NCBI GenBank assembly: GCA_009784445.1
Contig: WRBQ01000023.1
Span: 1-33,923 of the forward strand
DNA from: Oscillospiraceae bacterium
Lineage (GTDB): Bacteria; Bacillota; Clostridia; Oscillospirales; Acutalibacteraceae
Reading direction: 5' to 3'
Length of the DNA: 33,923 nt
Shown here: one piece after another, positions 14,346 through 21,565 of the stretch
Layout: each line of letters opens with the position of its first letter
Position numbering within the stretch: the stretch's first letter is position 1
Position numbers and translations under genes: made by a program
Notes under the pieces: generated by a model
What the model was told of the DNA's origin: nothing
Database searches by the model: none
The model's input: only the letters and a program-made list of their open reading frames with translations

Positions 14346-15227
14346 TTACAGCGTTGCCGCGAGAGCCTTAATCATTTCGCGGGCATCAGCGCCGATTTCA
14401 GGGTGGTTGAGCGCGACCTCGCAGTTAGCCTGCAAAATGCCCAGCTTGTTGCCCATGTCATAGCGCGTGCCGACGAAATCCACAGCCATGAGCTTGCCGG
14501 CAGCACCAAGGTCGCTCATGGCATCGGTGAGGTAATACTCCTCGCCAACAGGAGTATTGGCCACGCCTTCTTCCAGCATGGCAAAAATTTCGGGCGGCAG
14601 AACCACGCGGCCCAAAATAGAATAGCAAGAGTTGAAGGTGCCAGGCTCCGGTTTTTCCACAATGGAGGTGACACGCATGATGTTGTCACGCTCGGGTGTG
14701 TTTTCCACGCTGCAATATTTGGGCACGTCTTTGCGGGCAACTTCTTTCACGCCGATAACGCCATGGCCGTATTCCTCTGCCACGCGGCAAAGTTGCGCGG
14801 TCACGGGGTCGTCGTTCAAAATCACGTCGTCACCGTAGAGCACGGCGAAGGGTTCGTCGCCCACCCAGTTTTTCGCGCACAAAATCGCATGGCCAAGGCC
14901 CTTAGTGATCTTCTGGCGCAGGAAGTAGATGTTTGCGGGGATGGTGCTGGCATTCATCACTTGCTCGAGGATATCCGCTTTGCTGGGCTGTTTGGCCAGC
15001 TGAGTTTCCAGCTCAAAGGCGTGGTCGAAGTGGTCTTCAATGGCGCCTTTGCCGCGGTTGGTGATGATGAGAATTTCCTCAATGCCTGCGGCCACGGCCT
15101 CCTCCACGATGTACTGGATGGCGGGTTTGTCCACGATGTTGAGCATTTCTTTGGGCACGGCTTTGCTGGCGGGCAGCACGCGGGTGCCCAGGCCTGCTGC
15201 AGGGATGATGGCTTTTCTGACTTTCAT
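14346..15227 (-). CDS. galU: UTP--glucose-1-phosphate uridylyltransferase
   Basis: A 293-residue GalU/GtaB enzyme (EC 2.7.7.9) that makes UDP-glucose for envelope glycans and glycolipids. It has the nucleotide-binding start KAIIPAAGLGTRVLPASKAV, PKEMLNIVDKPAIQYIVEEA, and FAVLYGDDVIL with the metal-binding Asp. KPEPGTFNSCYSILGRVVL and GEEYYLTDAM lie in the C-terminal half. Full length. An AAAGGAG lies 10 bases upstream of ATG 15227 and nearly touches the stop codon of the TPR gene. It is therefore the last gene of the minus-strand cluster starting at 18560. Confidence 0.97.
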   Translation of the reverse strand: MKVRKAIIPAAGLGTRVLPASKAVPKEMLNIVDKPAIQYIVEEAVAAGIEEILIITNRGKGAIEDHFDHAFELETQLAKQPSKADILEQVMNASTIPANIYFLRQKITKGLGHAILCAKNWVGDEPFAVLYGDDVILNDDPVTAQLCRVAEEYGHGVIGVKEVARKDVPKYCSVENTPERDNIMRVTSIVEKPEPGTFNSCYSILGRVVLPPEIFAMLEEGVANTPVGEEYYLTDAMSDLGAAGKLMAVDFVGTRYDMGNKLGILQANCEVALNHPEIGADAREMIKALAATL

Positions 15228-15239
15228 GGGTGTTCTCCT

Positions 15240-16310
15240 TTATGTTGTGGTTGTTTGTGTTAATTCAGCGCGAACGGCTACAATGCTGTTGCGATAATTG
15301 ATTGTGCTGGGGTGTTCTTCGCCTAATACTTCGCGGGCAATGTGGTATGCTTTCTCCAAAAGCGCCAACGCTTCATCAAACTTGTCTAAGGCGTAATAAA
15401 CTTGCGCAATGTTGTTGTAACTGGTTGCTGTGTGGGGATGATTTTCCCCTAACACCTTTTCGCGAATCGCCAAAGCTTTGTTGTTCCATTCTAACGCTTC
15501 GTCTAACTTGTTTTGACTATCATATATCCCCGCAATATTATTGTAATCAATTGCGGTACCGGGATGATTTTTCCCCAGCACCTTTTCATCAATACGCAAT
15601 GCCTTGAAATACCAGTTCAATGCCTCATCAAGCTTGCCTTGCTCATGATAAACTCCCGCAATGTTGTTGTAAGCTGTTGCAGTACTAGAGTGGTTGTTGG
15701 GCAGTATCTTTTCTTTGGCTTGCAACGCCTTGAGATACCAGTTCAATGCCTCATCAAGCTTGCCTTGCTCATGATAAACTCCCGCAATGTTGTTGTAAGC
15801 TGTCGCTGTATCTGGATGATTTTTCCCCAGCACTTTTTCGGCGATACGCAATGCCTCGAGAAACCACTCTAACGCATCATCAAGTTTGCCTTGAACGAAA
15901 TAAACCAATGCGATGTTATTGTAGCAAGCCGCAATATTAGCTCGATGGCGGTTTTTCCCGCTTTCTTGGTATATCGCTTCAGCAATATGGAAACAACCCA
16001 GAGCTTCGGGGTATTCCGCCAATTCCCAATGTTTCCCGCCTTTTCTCATCAGTACATCTGCACGCTCAAGACTCAGTTCAACTTCAGTGCCTGCGTTTTC
16101 CATGTGCTCGTCTGCTTTGGCCAAATGCTCAAGTGCAGCACGAAAATTAACATGCGCTTCAGCATTTCTGGCCATGCGTTTGCAGTGCTGCACCAGTCGC
16201 TCTTGATATGGTGTGCGCTTTTTGCGCTCGCGCTTAATCAAAGCCACGGTGACACCCGTAACTAAAGTAGCGCCTCCGCCGATAATCGCCGCCCAAATTG
16301 TCGGATGCAT
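15240..16310 (-). CDS. membrane-anchored tetratricopeptide protein (kinesin-light-chain-type repeats)
   Basis: A 356-residue protein. It has an N-terminal membrane segment (IWAAIIGGGATLVTGVTVAL), a basic stop-transfer stretch, and a helical linker. From ~130 there are five 42-residue TPR repeats of the kinesin-light-chain type (pattern ATAYNNIAGVYHEQGKLDEA ... KVLGKNHP). These are protein-protein interaction scaffolds. The repeats are cytoplasmic if the N-terminal helix inserts N-out. AGGAGGTAA precedes ATG 16310. Two neighbouring repeats share a perfect 69-base DNA repeat, so copy number can change by recombination. It lies 11 bases after the PH-like gene stop and directly before galU. Confidence 0.85.
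   Translation of the reverse strand: MHPTIWAAIIGGGATLVTGVTVALIKRERKKRTPYQERLVQHCKRMARNAEAHVNFRAALEHLAKADEHMENAGTEVELSLERADVLMRKGGKHWELAEYPEALGCFHIAEAIYQESGKNRHRANIAACYNNIALVYFVQGKLDDALEWFLEALRIAEKVLGKNHPDTATAYNNIAGVYHEQGKLDEALNWYLKALQAKEKILPNNHSSTATAYNNIAGVYHEQGKLDEALNWYFKALRIDEKVLGKNHPGTAIDYNNIAGIYDSQNKLDEALEWNNKALAIREKVLGENHPHTATSYNNIAQVYYALDKFDEALALLEKAYHIAREVLGEEHPSTINYRNSIVAVRAELTQTTTT
15609..15677 (-). repeat. 69-base perfect tandem repeat unit 1 inside the TPR gene
   Basis: Identical to 15735-15803, offset 126 bases, exactly one 42-codon TPR unit. Other repeats of the gene are more diverged, which marks this pair as a recent duplication. Confidence 0.85.
15735..15803 (-). repeat. 69-base perfect tandem repeat unit 2 inside the TPR gene
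   Basis: Second copy of 15609-15677, in the same frame. Confidence 0.85.
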
Positions 16311-16321
16311 AAGATTACCTC

Positions 16322-17011
16322 CTAAATAAACTCATCCACCACAGCCTCAATGATTTCCCCCAACGTGCCGCCGAGCAGACCACCCAAGAAGCCGCCGCCC
16401 AAGCTGCTTTCTTCTTGTGCAACAGGCTGTGCGACAACGGGCGCAGAAGGCTGCTCAAGCGCAGGCGCTTGCAGCACGCCATTGCAATACAAGCAAACGG
16501 ACGACTGCCCGGGAGAGAGCAACTCATGCGCGGCGCAGCTTTGGCAGGTCACACGCACTTGTTGCGCACCAGCGGGAGCCATGGCCGAAACCGGCGGCGC
16601 ACCCGTGGCAACCTGTTGCAGCAAGCGCAAAAACATGGCGGCGTACTCACTGTGGCCGCCAGTCGCACCTAGGAACATCGCGTGCCAGTTGTGCGTTTGG
16701 CTGCCAAACAGCACCACGTAGTCGTCCGTGGTGTCTAGGCGCATAGAATGCACTTCATCAAAGCCAAGGCTGGTAATGCCTTCGCCATCGCTGTGCACAA
16801 TGCGTTGGTTGGTGATAGCAATCACGCCGCTGCGCTCGTCGTCATCGTCAAAGGTGTGGATGAGGCTTGGGGTAATCGTGCACGCCAGCACAAACTGCGG
16901 TTGCTCGTGCGGGTGCAAAGCATTGGACAGCGCACGAATGCTGCCGCGAAACAAAATTGTTCCGGCTTTATATTGCCGCGCAAGTGCCATCACGTCAGAA
17001 CGAATGCTCAT
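16322..17011 (-). CDS. bacterial PH-like domain protein with zinc ribbon and Gly-rich tail
   Basis: A 229-residue protein. Residues ~30-140 look like a PH-type beta barrel (GVIAITNQRIVHSDGEG and DEVHSMRLDTTDDYVVLFGS are the typical strands that precede the C-terminal helix FLRLLQQVATG). A two-Cys-pair zinc ribbon (CQSCAAHELLS ... CLYC, ~155-175) and a Pro/Ala linker follow. The protein ends in a glycine-rich amphipathic segment (GGGFLGGLLGGTLGEIIEA). AGGAGA precedes ATG 17011. It is a paralogue of the next gene upstream (17030-17527) with the same PH plus zinc-ribbon order. No function is known to me; membrane or protein docking is plausible. Confidence 0.7.
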   Translation of the reverse strand: MSIRSDVMALARQYKAGTILFRGSIRALSNALHPHEQPQFVLACTITPSLIHTFDDDDERSGVIAITNQRIVHSDGEGITSLGFDEVHSMRLDTTDDYVVLFGSQTHNWHAMFLGATGGHSEYAAMFLRLLQQVATGAPPVSAMAPAGAQQVRVTCQSCAAHELLSPGQSSVCLYCNGVLQAPALEQPSAPVVAQPVAQEESSLGGGFLGGLLGGTLGEIIEAVVDEFI

Positions 17012-17029
17012 TTTATTCTCCTATCAAAT

Positions 17030-17527
17030 TTATGCTTGCAGCGCACCACTGCAATATTCACACCGAACAACTTGCTCAACAGGCACCATAACACGCGCCG
17101 CGCATCCAGAGCAAGTTACGCTCGTTTGCGGAAGTTCGGGGTTTGTGCCGCTAGCCACTTGGCGCAAAATCAACGCAATTTGCTGCGCTTGTTGACCATC
17201 ATCACCCTTGCCCTCAATTCTCACAATCTGATGCCCTGATACAAAATATACGTCTTTGCCACGCACTCCAACGGAATGAATCGTGTCCGTTTGGAATTCT
17301 ATGCAGCGAGTCGCCTTGCGAAACGCGATTTTTTGCACATGCAGAACCCGTTGCTGGGAAATCATCGTTATCCCAAAATAGTTATCGTAATTGGCAGCAA
17401 CAACATTGCTATGAACCCATAGAAGTGTTTCATCTGGACGCAACATATCGTTCATTGTGCGCTGTTCGAACTTAAAAAAGCCGCCGCCAATGCCAGCATG
17501 CACCATTTTAACAAAATCTTCACGCAT
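17030..17527 (-). CDS. PH-like domain protein with C-terminal zinc ribbon
   Basis: A 165-residue paralogue of the neighbour at 16322-17011. PH-like strands (ITMISQQRVLHVQKIAF, CIEFQTDTIHSVGVRGKDVY) are followed by a helix (QQAQQIALILRQVASGTNPE) and a zinc ribbon (CSGCAARVMVPVEQVVRCEYC). It ends at the ribbon and lacks the Gly-rich tail. The frame is open to 17563, overlapping the upstream gene, but ATG 17527 has GGAGGGG at good spacing. A two-gene duplication within the operon is the simplest origin. Function unknown. Confidence 0.7.
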   Translation of the reverse strand: MREDFVKMVHAGIGGGFFKFEQRTMNDMLRPDETLLWVHSNVVAANYDNYFGITMISQQRVLHVQKIAFRKATRCIEFQTDTIHSVGVRGKDVYFVSGHQIVRIEGKGDDGQQAQQIALILRQVASGTNPELPQTSVTCSGCAARVMVPVEQVVRCEYCSGALQA

Positions 17528-17543
17528 ATTCAACCCCTCCGCA

Positions 17544-18560
17544 CTATCGCACAAACATGCCAACGAAACTCACCAGCATGCTGGGCAATATGCGCAGCGT
17601 CCAAAAATACAGTAGCGGCGCAAAGAACGATACCCCGCCCATGCGTGCTAGAACTTGGTGGCGGTTGAGCCTACGCATGGCACCCTCACCGGCCGAAAAA
17701 TGCGGGGCAGCTTCGCCAAAGCCAAGCACGGCGTCTTCACGTTTAACTTTTTCGATGTTGCCCACGAGTTTGCCTTGCAGCAGGCGATCGCCCAACAAAG
17801 CCGCAGCTAGGCGCGCGCCCAGCCAAAGCCCGCCCGCAATAATCGCCTGCCACTGATATGCACGCACAACGCCCCAGATCATCGCCCAAGCTTGCGGGGG
17901 ATTCGCACCATAAGTTTCGACGATGCCAAACATGGCTTCGTTGATGGGTGCCATCACAAAAATGCCAATCAACGCAAGTGCACCAAAAATCAGCGCAGGC
18001 TTAAACAGCTTGCGAAAGAACATCCAATATGGTCCAAAAGCAAAGGCGGCCCAGTTCCAGCCTAGGTTGCGCTGGCGTGCAAAGCGCGATAGGTAACGCT
18101 CGTTGGTGCGCTGGTTGCTGCGCAGCTGCAGGCAGATTTCCTCAACGGGCTGGCCGACCACAACATCGCCGGCACGCAATTGCTTGCCATTAACCCAATG
18201 CGCAGGAAAATCACGCACAAACGCTTTTTCGCGTTCCACGCTCATTTGCGAAAACATTTCCATGGGCGAAGATTGCCCTTGTTCTGCACCGCAGCCGGGG
18301 CAAAATGGCATACCCGGCTCGGTGTATTCACCGCAGTCGTCGCACAGGTTTTTGGGCTGTTCGGCAGCGGGTTCGGGCGGTGCAACCTGCGTGGCTTTCC
18401 AGGCAAATTCGTCGCCATGGCTTTGCACATTAGGGCAAGCACCCGCCGTTTGCCAGCATTGGCGATGCACCGGCGTGCCGCAGGATGGGCACACCACAAC
18501 GTCGCTGTGTTCGTCGAACTCGGCGTCGCAAACGCTACAAATTTCGTGATTATATCGCAT
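17544..18560 (-). CDS. prokaryotic RING/zinc-ribbon membrane protein (DUF2628-like)
   Basis: A 338-residue protein. The N-terminal treble-clef/RING-type zinc finger (CSVCDAEFDEHSDVVVCPSC, then HRQCW and CP; residues ~8-45) resembles the prokaryotic RING family. A second zinc ribbon (LCDDCGEYTEPGMPFCPGCG, ~72-91) follows. A cytoplasmic region then leads into a DUF2628-like membrane part starting NLGWNWAAFAFGPYWMFFRK, with three or four hydrophobic helices. ATG 18560 has GGAG 7 bases upstream; the frame runs up to 18590 but without an SD. It is first in the cluster with PH/zinc-ribbon, TPR and galU genes. Role unknown; the interaction domains suggest a membrane-bound assembly. Confidence 0.75.
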   Translation of the reverse strand: MRYNHEICSVCDAEFDEHSDVVVCPSCGTPVHRQCWQTAGACPNVQSHGDEFAWKATQVAPPEPAAEQPKNLCDDCGEYTEPGMPFCPGCGAEQGQSSPMEMFSQMSVEREKAFVRDFPAHWVNGKQLRAGDVVVGQPVEEICLQLRSNQRTNERYLSRFARQRNLGWNWAAFAFGPYWMFFRKLFKPALIFGALALIGIFVMAPINEAMFGIVETYGANPPQAWAMIWGVVRAYQWQAIIAGGLWLGARLAAALLGDRLLQGKLVGNIEKVKREDAVLGFGEAAPHFSAGEGAMRRLNRHQVLARMGGVSFFAPLLYFWTLRILPSMLVSFVGMFVR

Positions 18561-18595
18561 GGAGGCTCCTTCAACATAATAATTACGCATTTTAT

Positions 18596-18624
18596 ATTAT
18601 ACACCACGCGCGCGCAAATGTAAA
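18596..18624 (-). promoter_or_regulatory. promoter of the RING/PH/TPR/galU cluster
   Basis: Minus strand TTTACA (18619-18624), 17-base spacer containing a CG-alternating run, TATAAT (18596-18601). Confidence 0.75.
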
Positions 18625-18645
18625 GAGGGAATTTGTGATTTTGGC

Positions 18646-18674
18646 TTGCAATTTGCGGCACGATGTGATAGAAT
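18646..18674 (+). promoter_or_regulatory. promoter placing the maf start codon at +1
   Basis: TTGCAA (18646-18651), 17-base spacer, TAGAAT (18669-18674). The ATG of maf begins 7 bases after the -10 box, the usual start-site distance, so the mRNA is predicted to be leaderless. Confidence 0.6.
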
Positions 18675-18680
18675 ATAGCC

Positions 18681-19358
18681 ATGAAAATGATTTTAGCCTC
18701 TGCCTCACCACGCAGGCATGAATTGCTCACCGCCGCGGGCTTTGAATTCACCGTGCATGCGCCTGATATTGACGAAACCATTGCGCCCGGCACCAGTCCT
18801 AGGCATGCCGCGCGTGGGCTTGCCCGTCAAAAGGCCGAAGCCGTGGCTGCGCTTTACCCCGGCGCATGCGTGATTGCCGCCGACACCATTGTGGGCATTG
18901 ACGGCGAGCCTGCAAATAAAGACAAAGCTCAACGCACGTTACAAACGCTTTTCGGCGAAGACTTGGACAACCCTGCCTATGAAGCCGATGTTCAGCGCTT
19001 CTTGCGGTCGTACTGTGGTGAAATCCTAGGCAAGCCTATGGACGAAGCCAATGCCGTGCACATGCTGAAGTTGCTCAGTGGGCGCGAACACACGGTCTTC
19101 ACGGGTGTGTGCATCATCACAGGCAAGACTGACGGAATACTTGGAACCAGCTACACAGATGAAACTCACGTGCAGTTTTTTACGCTGAGCGACGACGAAA
19201 TTGCCCGCTATGTAGCCACCGGCGAACCGATGGACAAAGCGGGTGCGTATGGCATTCAGGGCCGTGGGGCAATGCTGGTGAAGGGTATCACGGGTGATTT
19301 CTACAACGTGATGGGGCTGCCGGTTTCGGCAATGCGGCATTTGCGAGAATTTGCTTGA
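18681..19358 (+). CDS. maf: Maf-family nucleoside triphosphate pyrophosphatase with a 38-residue insertion
   Basis: A 225-residue Maf protein, a pyrophosphatase acting on dTTP/UTP and modified nucleotides. It starts MKMILASASPRRHELLTAAG (the SxSPRR motif) and has the catalytic AADTIVGIDG, SGREHTVFTGV and GAYGIQGRGAMLVKGITGDF. In other Mafs the segment after DxVVxxDG continues directly with xILGKP. Here about 38 residues (EPANKDKAQRTLQ ... RFLRSYCG) are inserted in frame before EILGKP, making the protein longer than the usual 185-200. No SD precedes ATG 18681, and the promoter position suggests leaderless translation. It is divergent from the RING gene cluster. Confidence 0.92.
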   Translation: MKMILASASPRRHELLTAAGFEFTVHAPDIDETIAPGTSPRHAARGLARQKAEAVAALYPGACVIAADTIVGIDGEPANKDKAQRTLQTLFGEDLDNPAYEADVQRFLRSYCGEILGKPMDEANAVHMLKLLSGREHTVFTGVCIITGKTDGILGTSYTDETHVQFFTLSDDEIARYVATGEPMDKAGAYGIQGRGAMLVKGITGDFYNVMGLPVSAMRHLREFA

Positions 19359-19383
19359 CTTTTGCTGGTGAACAGGGTATAAT
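19355..19383 (+). promoter_or_regulatory. promoter of the small membrane-protein pair
   Basis: TTGACT (19355-19360, overlapping the maf stop codon), 17-base spacer, TATAAT (19378-19383). Confidence 0.75.
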
Positions 19384-19415
19384 AGCCTTATTAATTTCGT
19401 AGGAGGTGCGTGAAT

Positions 19416-19556
19416 TTGTTGTGGAGTCTTGGTGCCACCCTAGTTGCATTAGGTGTGTTTCTTATGGGCTGGGTAGCTACCTTGGTTGGCCTTATGCCAG
19501 GGTTCATTTTATTACTGGGTAGTGCTGGTTGGATTATATGGAACGTATTACGATAG
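19416..19556 (+). CDS. small membrane protein (46 residues)
   Basis: A short frame with a strong AGGAGG (19401-19406). TTG 19416 is at the right distance; GTG 19410 is in frame but too close to the SD. The peptide is almost entirely hydrophobic, with two membrane helices (LGATLVALGVFLMGWVATL, and MPGFILLLGSAGWIIWNVL) separated by a Pro-Gly turn, ending in a single Arg. It is followed 19 bases later by another small membrane protein, so the two form a bicistron under their own promoter. No family recognised. Confidence 0.6.
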   Translation: MLWSLGATLVALGVFLMGWVATLVGLMPGFILLLGSAGWIIWNVLR

Positions 19557-19575
19557 TGGCAAGGAGAGAAGGACG

Positions 19576-19773
19576 ATGTTGGTTTTTATGGTGAGCTTGG
19601 GTCCGATGTTGGTTGCGTTTGGCGCAGCTCTTATGAGCATTTATAGTTTGATAAATCGCCAAGGCTTCGCGCGTTTAGGCGGTATATTCTTGCTGATTTT
19701 TGCAGGCTTGATGGCTTGGTTTGCCATTTGGGCTTCGACTACTGCGTCAACGCTAATAGCAACACTCAGATGA
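19576..19773 (+). CDS. small membrane protein (65 residues)
   Basis: A 65-residue protein with two predicted membrane helices (VSLGPMLVAFGAALMSIYSL, and GGIFLLIFAGLMAWFAIW) joined by a short basic loop (INRQGFARL), and a Thr/Ser-rich end. The open frame begins at 19486, but ATG 19576 lies behind AAGGAGAGAAGGA and starts just after the preceding small ORF. It is co-transcribed with that ORF. I do not recognise the family. Confidence 0.6.
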   Translation: MLVFMVSLGPMLVAFGAALMSIYSLINRQGFARLGGIFLLIFAGLMAWFAIWASTTASTLIATLR

Positions 19774-19833
19774 AAATCCGCCTGTGTTTTTTATGTCCGC
19801 AGGCGGCGCGCCGCTTGCGCTTCGCTAGCCCGC

Positions 19834-19977
19834 TCCCCCACCGTCTGCTGCGCAGACACCTCCCCCAAGGGGGAGGCTTTTGGCGAGTTTCTTCAAACGG
19901 AAGGTTTTACGTGGGCTTCTTCAGCGTAGTTTTTGCCTCCCTCCTGGGGGAGGTGCGCCCGCAGGCGCGGTGGGGGT
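19834..19977. repeat. MITE-like inverted repeat element, copy 1
   Basis: About 144 bases with inverted arms. The left arm reads TCCCCCACCG, a small palindrome, then CACCTCCCCCAAGGGGG and AGGC. The right arm is its reverse complement with substitutions, ending CGGTGGGGGT. Each arm contains its own hairpin. The interior does not match copy 2. It occupies most of the gap between the small membrane proteins and the aldolase gene. No coding capacity. Confidence 0.65.
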
Positions 19978-20008
19978 ACAGCAGCGCAGCGGTAAGCGCC
20001 CGCCACCC

Positions 20009-20812
20009 CTACAGGCTCTGCAAAATTTCCAAGGTGCTGTCGCACACCGCCTGCACCATGGCCTCGCTCATGGCAAAGTAGTCGCCCTCAGCAGCCGCAG
20101 CGGCCTTGCGAAGCGCGGCAAAACTCGCCGTGGCAATGTTCACCTTGCAAATGCCCAGCGCAGCCGCACGCTGCAAATCACACGCGGGAATGCCCGTGCC
20201 ACCATGCAAAATCAGCGGCATATCCGGCAGGCGGCGGCGGATTTCCTCAAGCACTGCAAAGTTGAGCTTGGGTATGCCTTGATACAAGCCATGCGCGTTG
20301 CCAATGCTCACCGCCAGGCAATCACAGCCGCTTTCGGCAGCATATTGCTCGGCCTGCGCGGAGCAGGTGTGCAGCGCCTCGGCTTCAGGACCGCCCTCAC
20401 TGCCGCCCAGCACGCCAACCTCGCCCTCCAGCCAAAGTTCAGCATAACGCTCGCGCACGGCCTGTGTGCGGGCGATGTTTTCGTGCAGCGGCATGTGCGA
20501 ACCGTCGAACATCAGTCCCGTGAATCCCGCCTGCGCCGCTTGCTCGATGATAGCGGGGCACTCGCCGTGGTCAAGCTGCACCGCCACGGGTATGCTCGCC
20601 TGTTGTGCGGCGGCGACCATCATCGGTGCCATCAAGTGCAGCGGGGAATGCGGCAGGCGTTTCTCGGCAATTTGTAGCAGAATGGGCGTTTGCAGCTGCT
20701 CTGCTGCGCGGATGATGCCGCGGGTCATTTCTAGGTTGCCGGTGTTGAATGCGCCCACCAGCCGCCCTTGCGCGAAGGCGGGCAGCAGGATGTCACGTGG
20801 GGAAACTAGCAT
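20009..20812 (-). CDS. class II fructose-bisphosphate aldolase family protein
   Basis: A 267-residue zinc-dependent class II aldolase of the FbaA/GatY/KbaY family, catalysing reversible aldol cleavage of fructose- or tagatose-bisphosphate or a related sugar phosphate. Zinc ligands are visible in VAVQLDHGEC (~82), in GNAHGLYQGIPKLNF (~178), and in LILHGGTGIP (~205); the phosphate-binding NIATA follows near 228. Slightly shorter than typical (285). ATG 20812 lies behind AAAGGAG, which overlaps the lipoprotein stop, so the two are co-transcribed. The exact substrate cannot be assigned from sequence. Its 3' end lies next to a GTAGGGG repeat motif. Confidence 0.9.
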   Translation of the reverse strand: MLVSPRDILLPAFAQGRLVGAFNTGNLEMTRGIIRAAEQLQTPILLQIAEKRLPHSPLHLMAPMMVAAAQQASIPVAVQLDHGECPAIIEQAAQAGFTGLMFDGSHMPLHENIARTQAVRERYAELWLEGEVGVLGGSEGGPEAEALHTCSAQAEQYAAESGCDCLAVSIGNAHGLYQGIPKLNFAVLEEIRRRLPDMPLILHGGTGIPACDLQRAAALGICKVNIATASFAALRKAAAAAEGDYFAMSEAMVQAVCDSTLEILQSL

Positions 20813-20823
20813 GGTGTGCTCCT

Positions 20824-21546
20824 TTATTGTTCGATGGGGATGAAGGTGAGGGGCATGAGGTCGGTGGGGGCGCGCAATGCCCAAAGATCTTGCAGTTTTT
20901 CCCAGCTAACGACTTGCCATTCACCTTCTGCCGAAGTTCTTACTACATGCTCGCCATTCCTAAAATCATGCCAAAGATATGACAGCTCAGTCAATTGCGC
21001 TGCGCCCGGCTCAAGTTTTGCTATGGTAGAACTGCCGCTTGACGCAGAGCCTGCACGACCGTAATGAATGAGGCCATCTGTGGTGATGACAGCAGATGAG
21101 CGATGTGTCCAGCTGCCAAGCTGTATAGGTATAGTGTATAGTGCAATGATGAACGGGTCGCCATCATCAAAGCGGCCAAGCAAAATCAACTCGTAGATTC
21201 CATCACCGTTAATATCTGCGACCATATAACCTGGGTTTCCCACAGTATTCCCGTCAAACTCAAGCGCATTCCATGCGTATTCGATGTAATCCATGTTGTT
21301 CCTACGAAAACCCTGTACAAACATATACAAATGTTGCAATACCGGCCAATACACCTCCGGCGCACCGCGAAAGCTGGTCGGCAAAACCATCGGCTGTGTC
21401 GGGAGCATTGTCCATTCTGTTGTGGTGGTAGTTTCAGTTGTTATTTCAACTTCGGGCGGATTCGCATCCGCCCCTACAGGCTCTGCCACGCTTGCACAGC
21501 CTGCAAGAAACAACAACGCCAGCAGCAACGCGATAATCTTTTTCAT
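20824..21546 (-). CDS. lipoprotein with a calcium-loop-like repeat motif
   Basis: A 240-residue predicted lipoprotein: signal peptide and lipobox (MKKIIALLLALLFLAGC, Cys 17 to be lipidated), then a Thr-rich spacer (TTETTTTTEW). The extracellular domain carries VADINGDGIYELILLGRFDD, a DxNxDG calcium-loop of the kind seen in FG-GAP/dockerin-like proteins. The frame is open to 21594 inside the adjacent repeat, but ATG 21546 has AAAGGA and begins the signal peptide. Part of the spacer (VGADANPPE) is encoded by a palindromic GTAGGGGCGG repeat. A G9 tract lies 20 bases upstream of the start. Function unknown. Confidence 0.8.
   Translation of the reverse strand: MKKIIALLLALLFLAGCASVAEPVGADANPPEVEITTETTTTTEWTMLPTQPMVLPTSFRGAPEVYWPVLQHLYMFVQGFRRNNMDYIEYAWNALEFDGNTVGNPGYMVADINGDGIYELILLGRFDDGDPFIIALYTIPIQLGSWTHRSSAVITTDGLIHYGRAGSASSGSSTIAKLEPGAAQLTELSYLWHDFRNGEHVVRTSAEGEWQVVSWEKLQDLWALRAPTDLMPLTFIPIEQ
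21454..21477 (-). repeat. REP-like palindrome inside the lipoprotein coding sequence
   Basis: On the minus strand this reads GTAGGGGCGGATGCGAAT and continues CCGCCC, a palindromic motif of the same GTAGGGGCG type as the repeat at 24088-24143. It is translated in frame as part of the spacer after the lipobox. Confidence 0.55.
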
Positions 21547-21565
21547 GGGCTTGTCCTTTCGGTTT

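Noticed and set aside
14310-15263. 317-codon plus-strand ORF opposite galU
   Set aside because: It is complementary to the clearly recognisable galU, rich in His/Val/Gly as expected of a shadow frame, and starts inside the terminator region.
15609-15803. CRISPR-like repeats
   Set aside because: The repeats are in frame at 126-base spacing inside a TPR gene, with no spacers.
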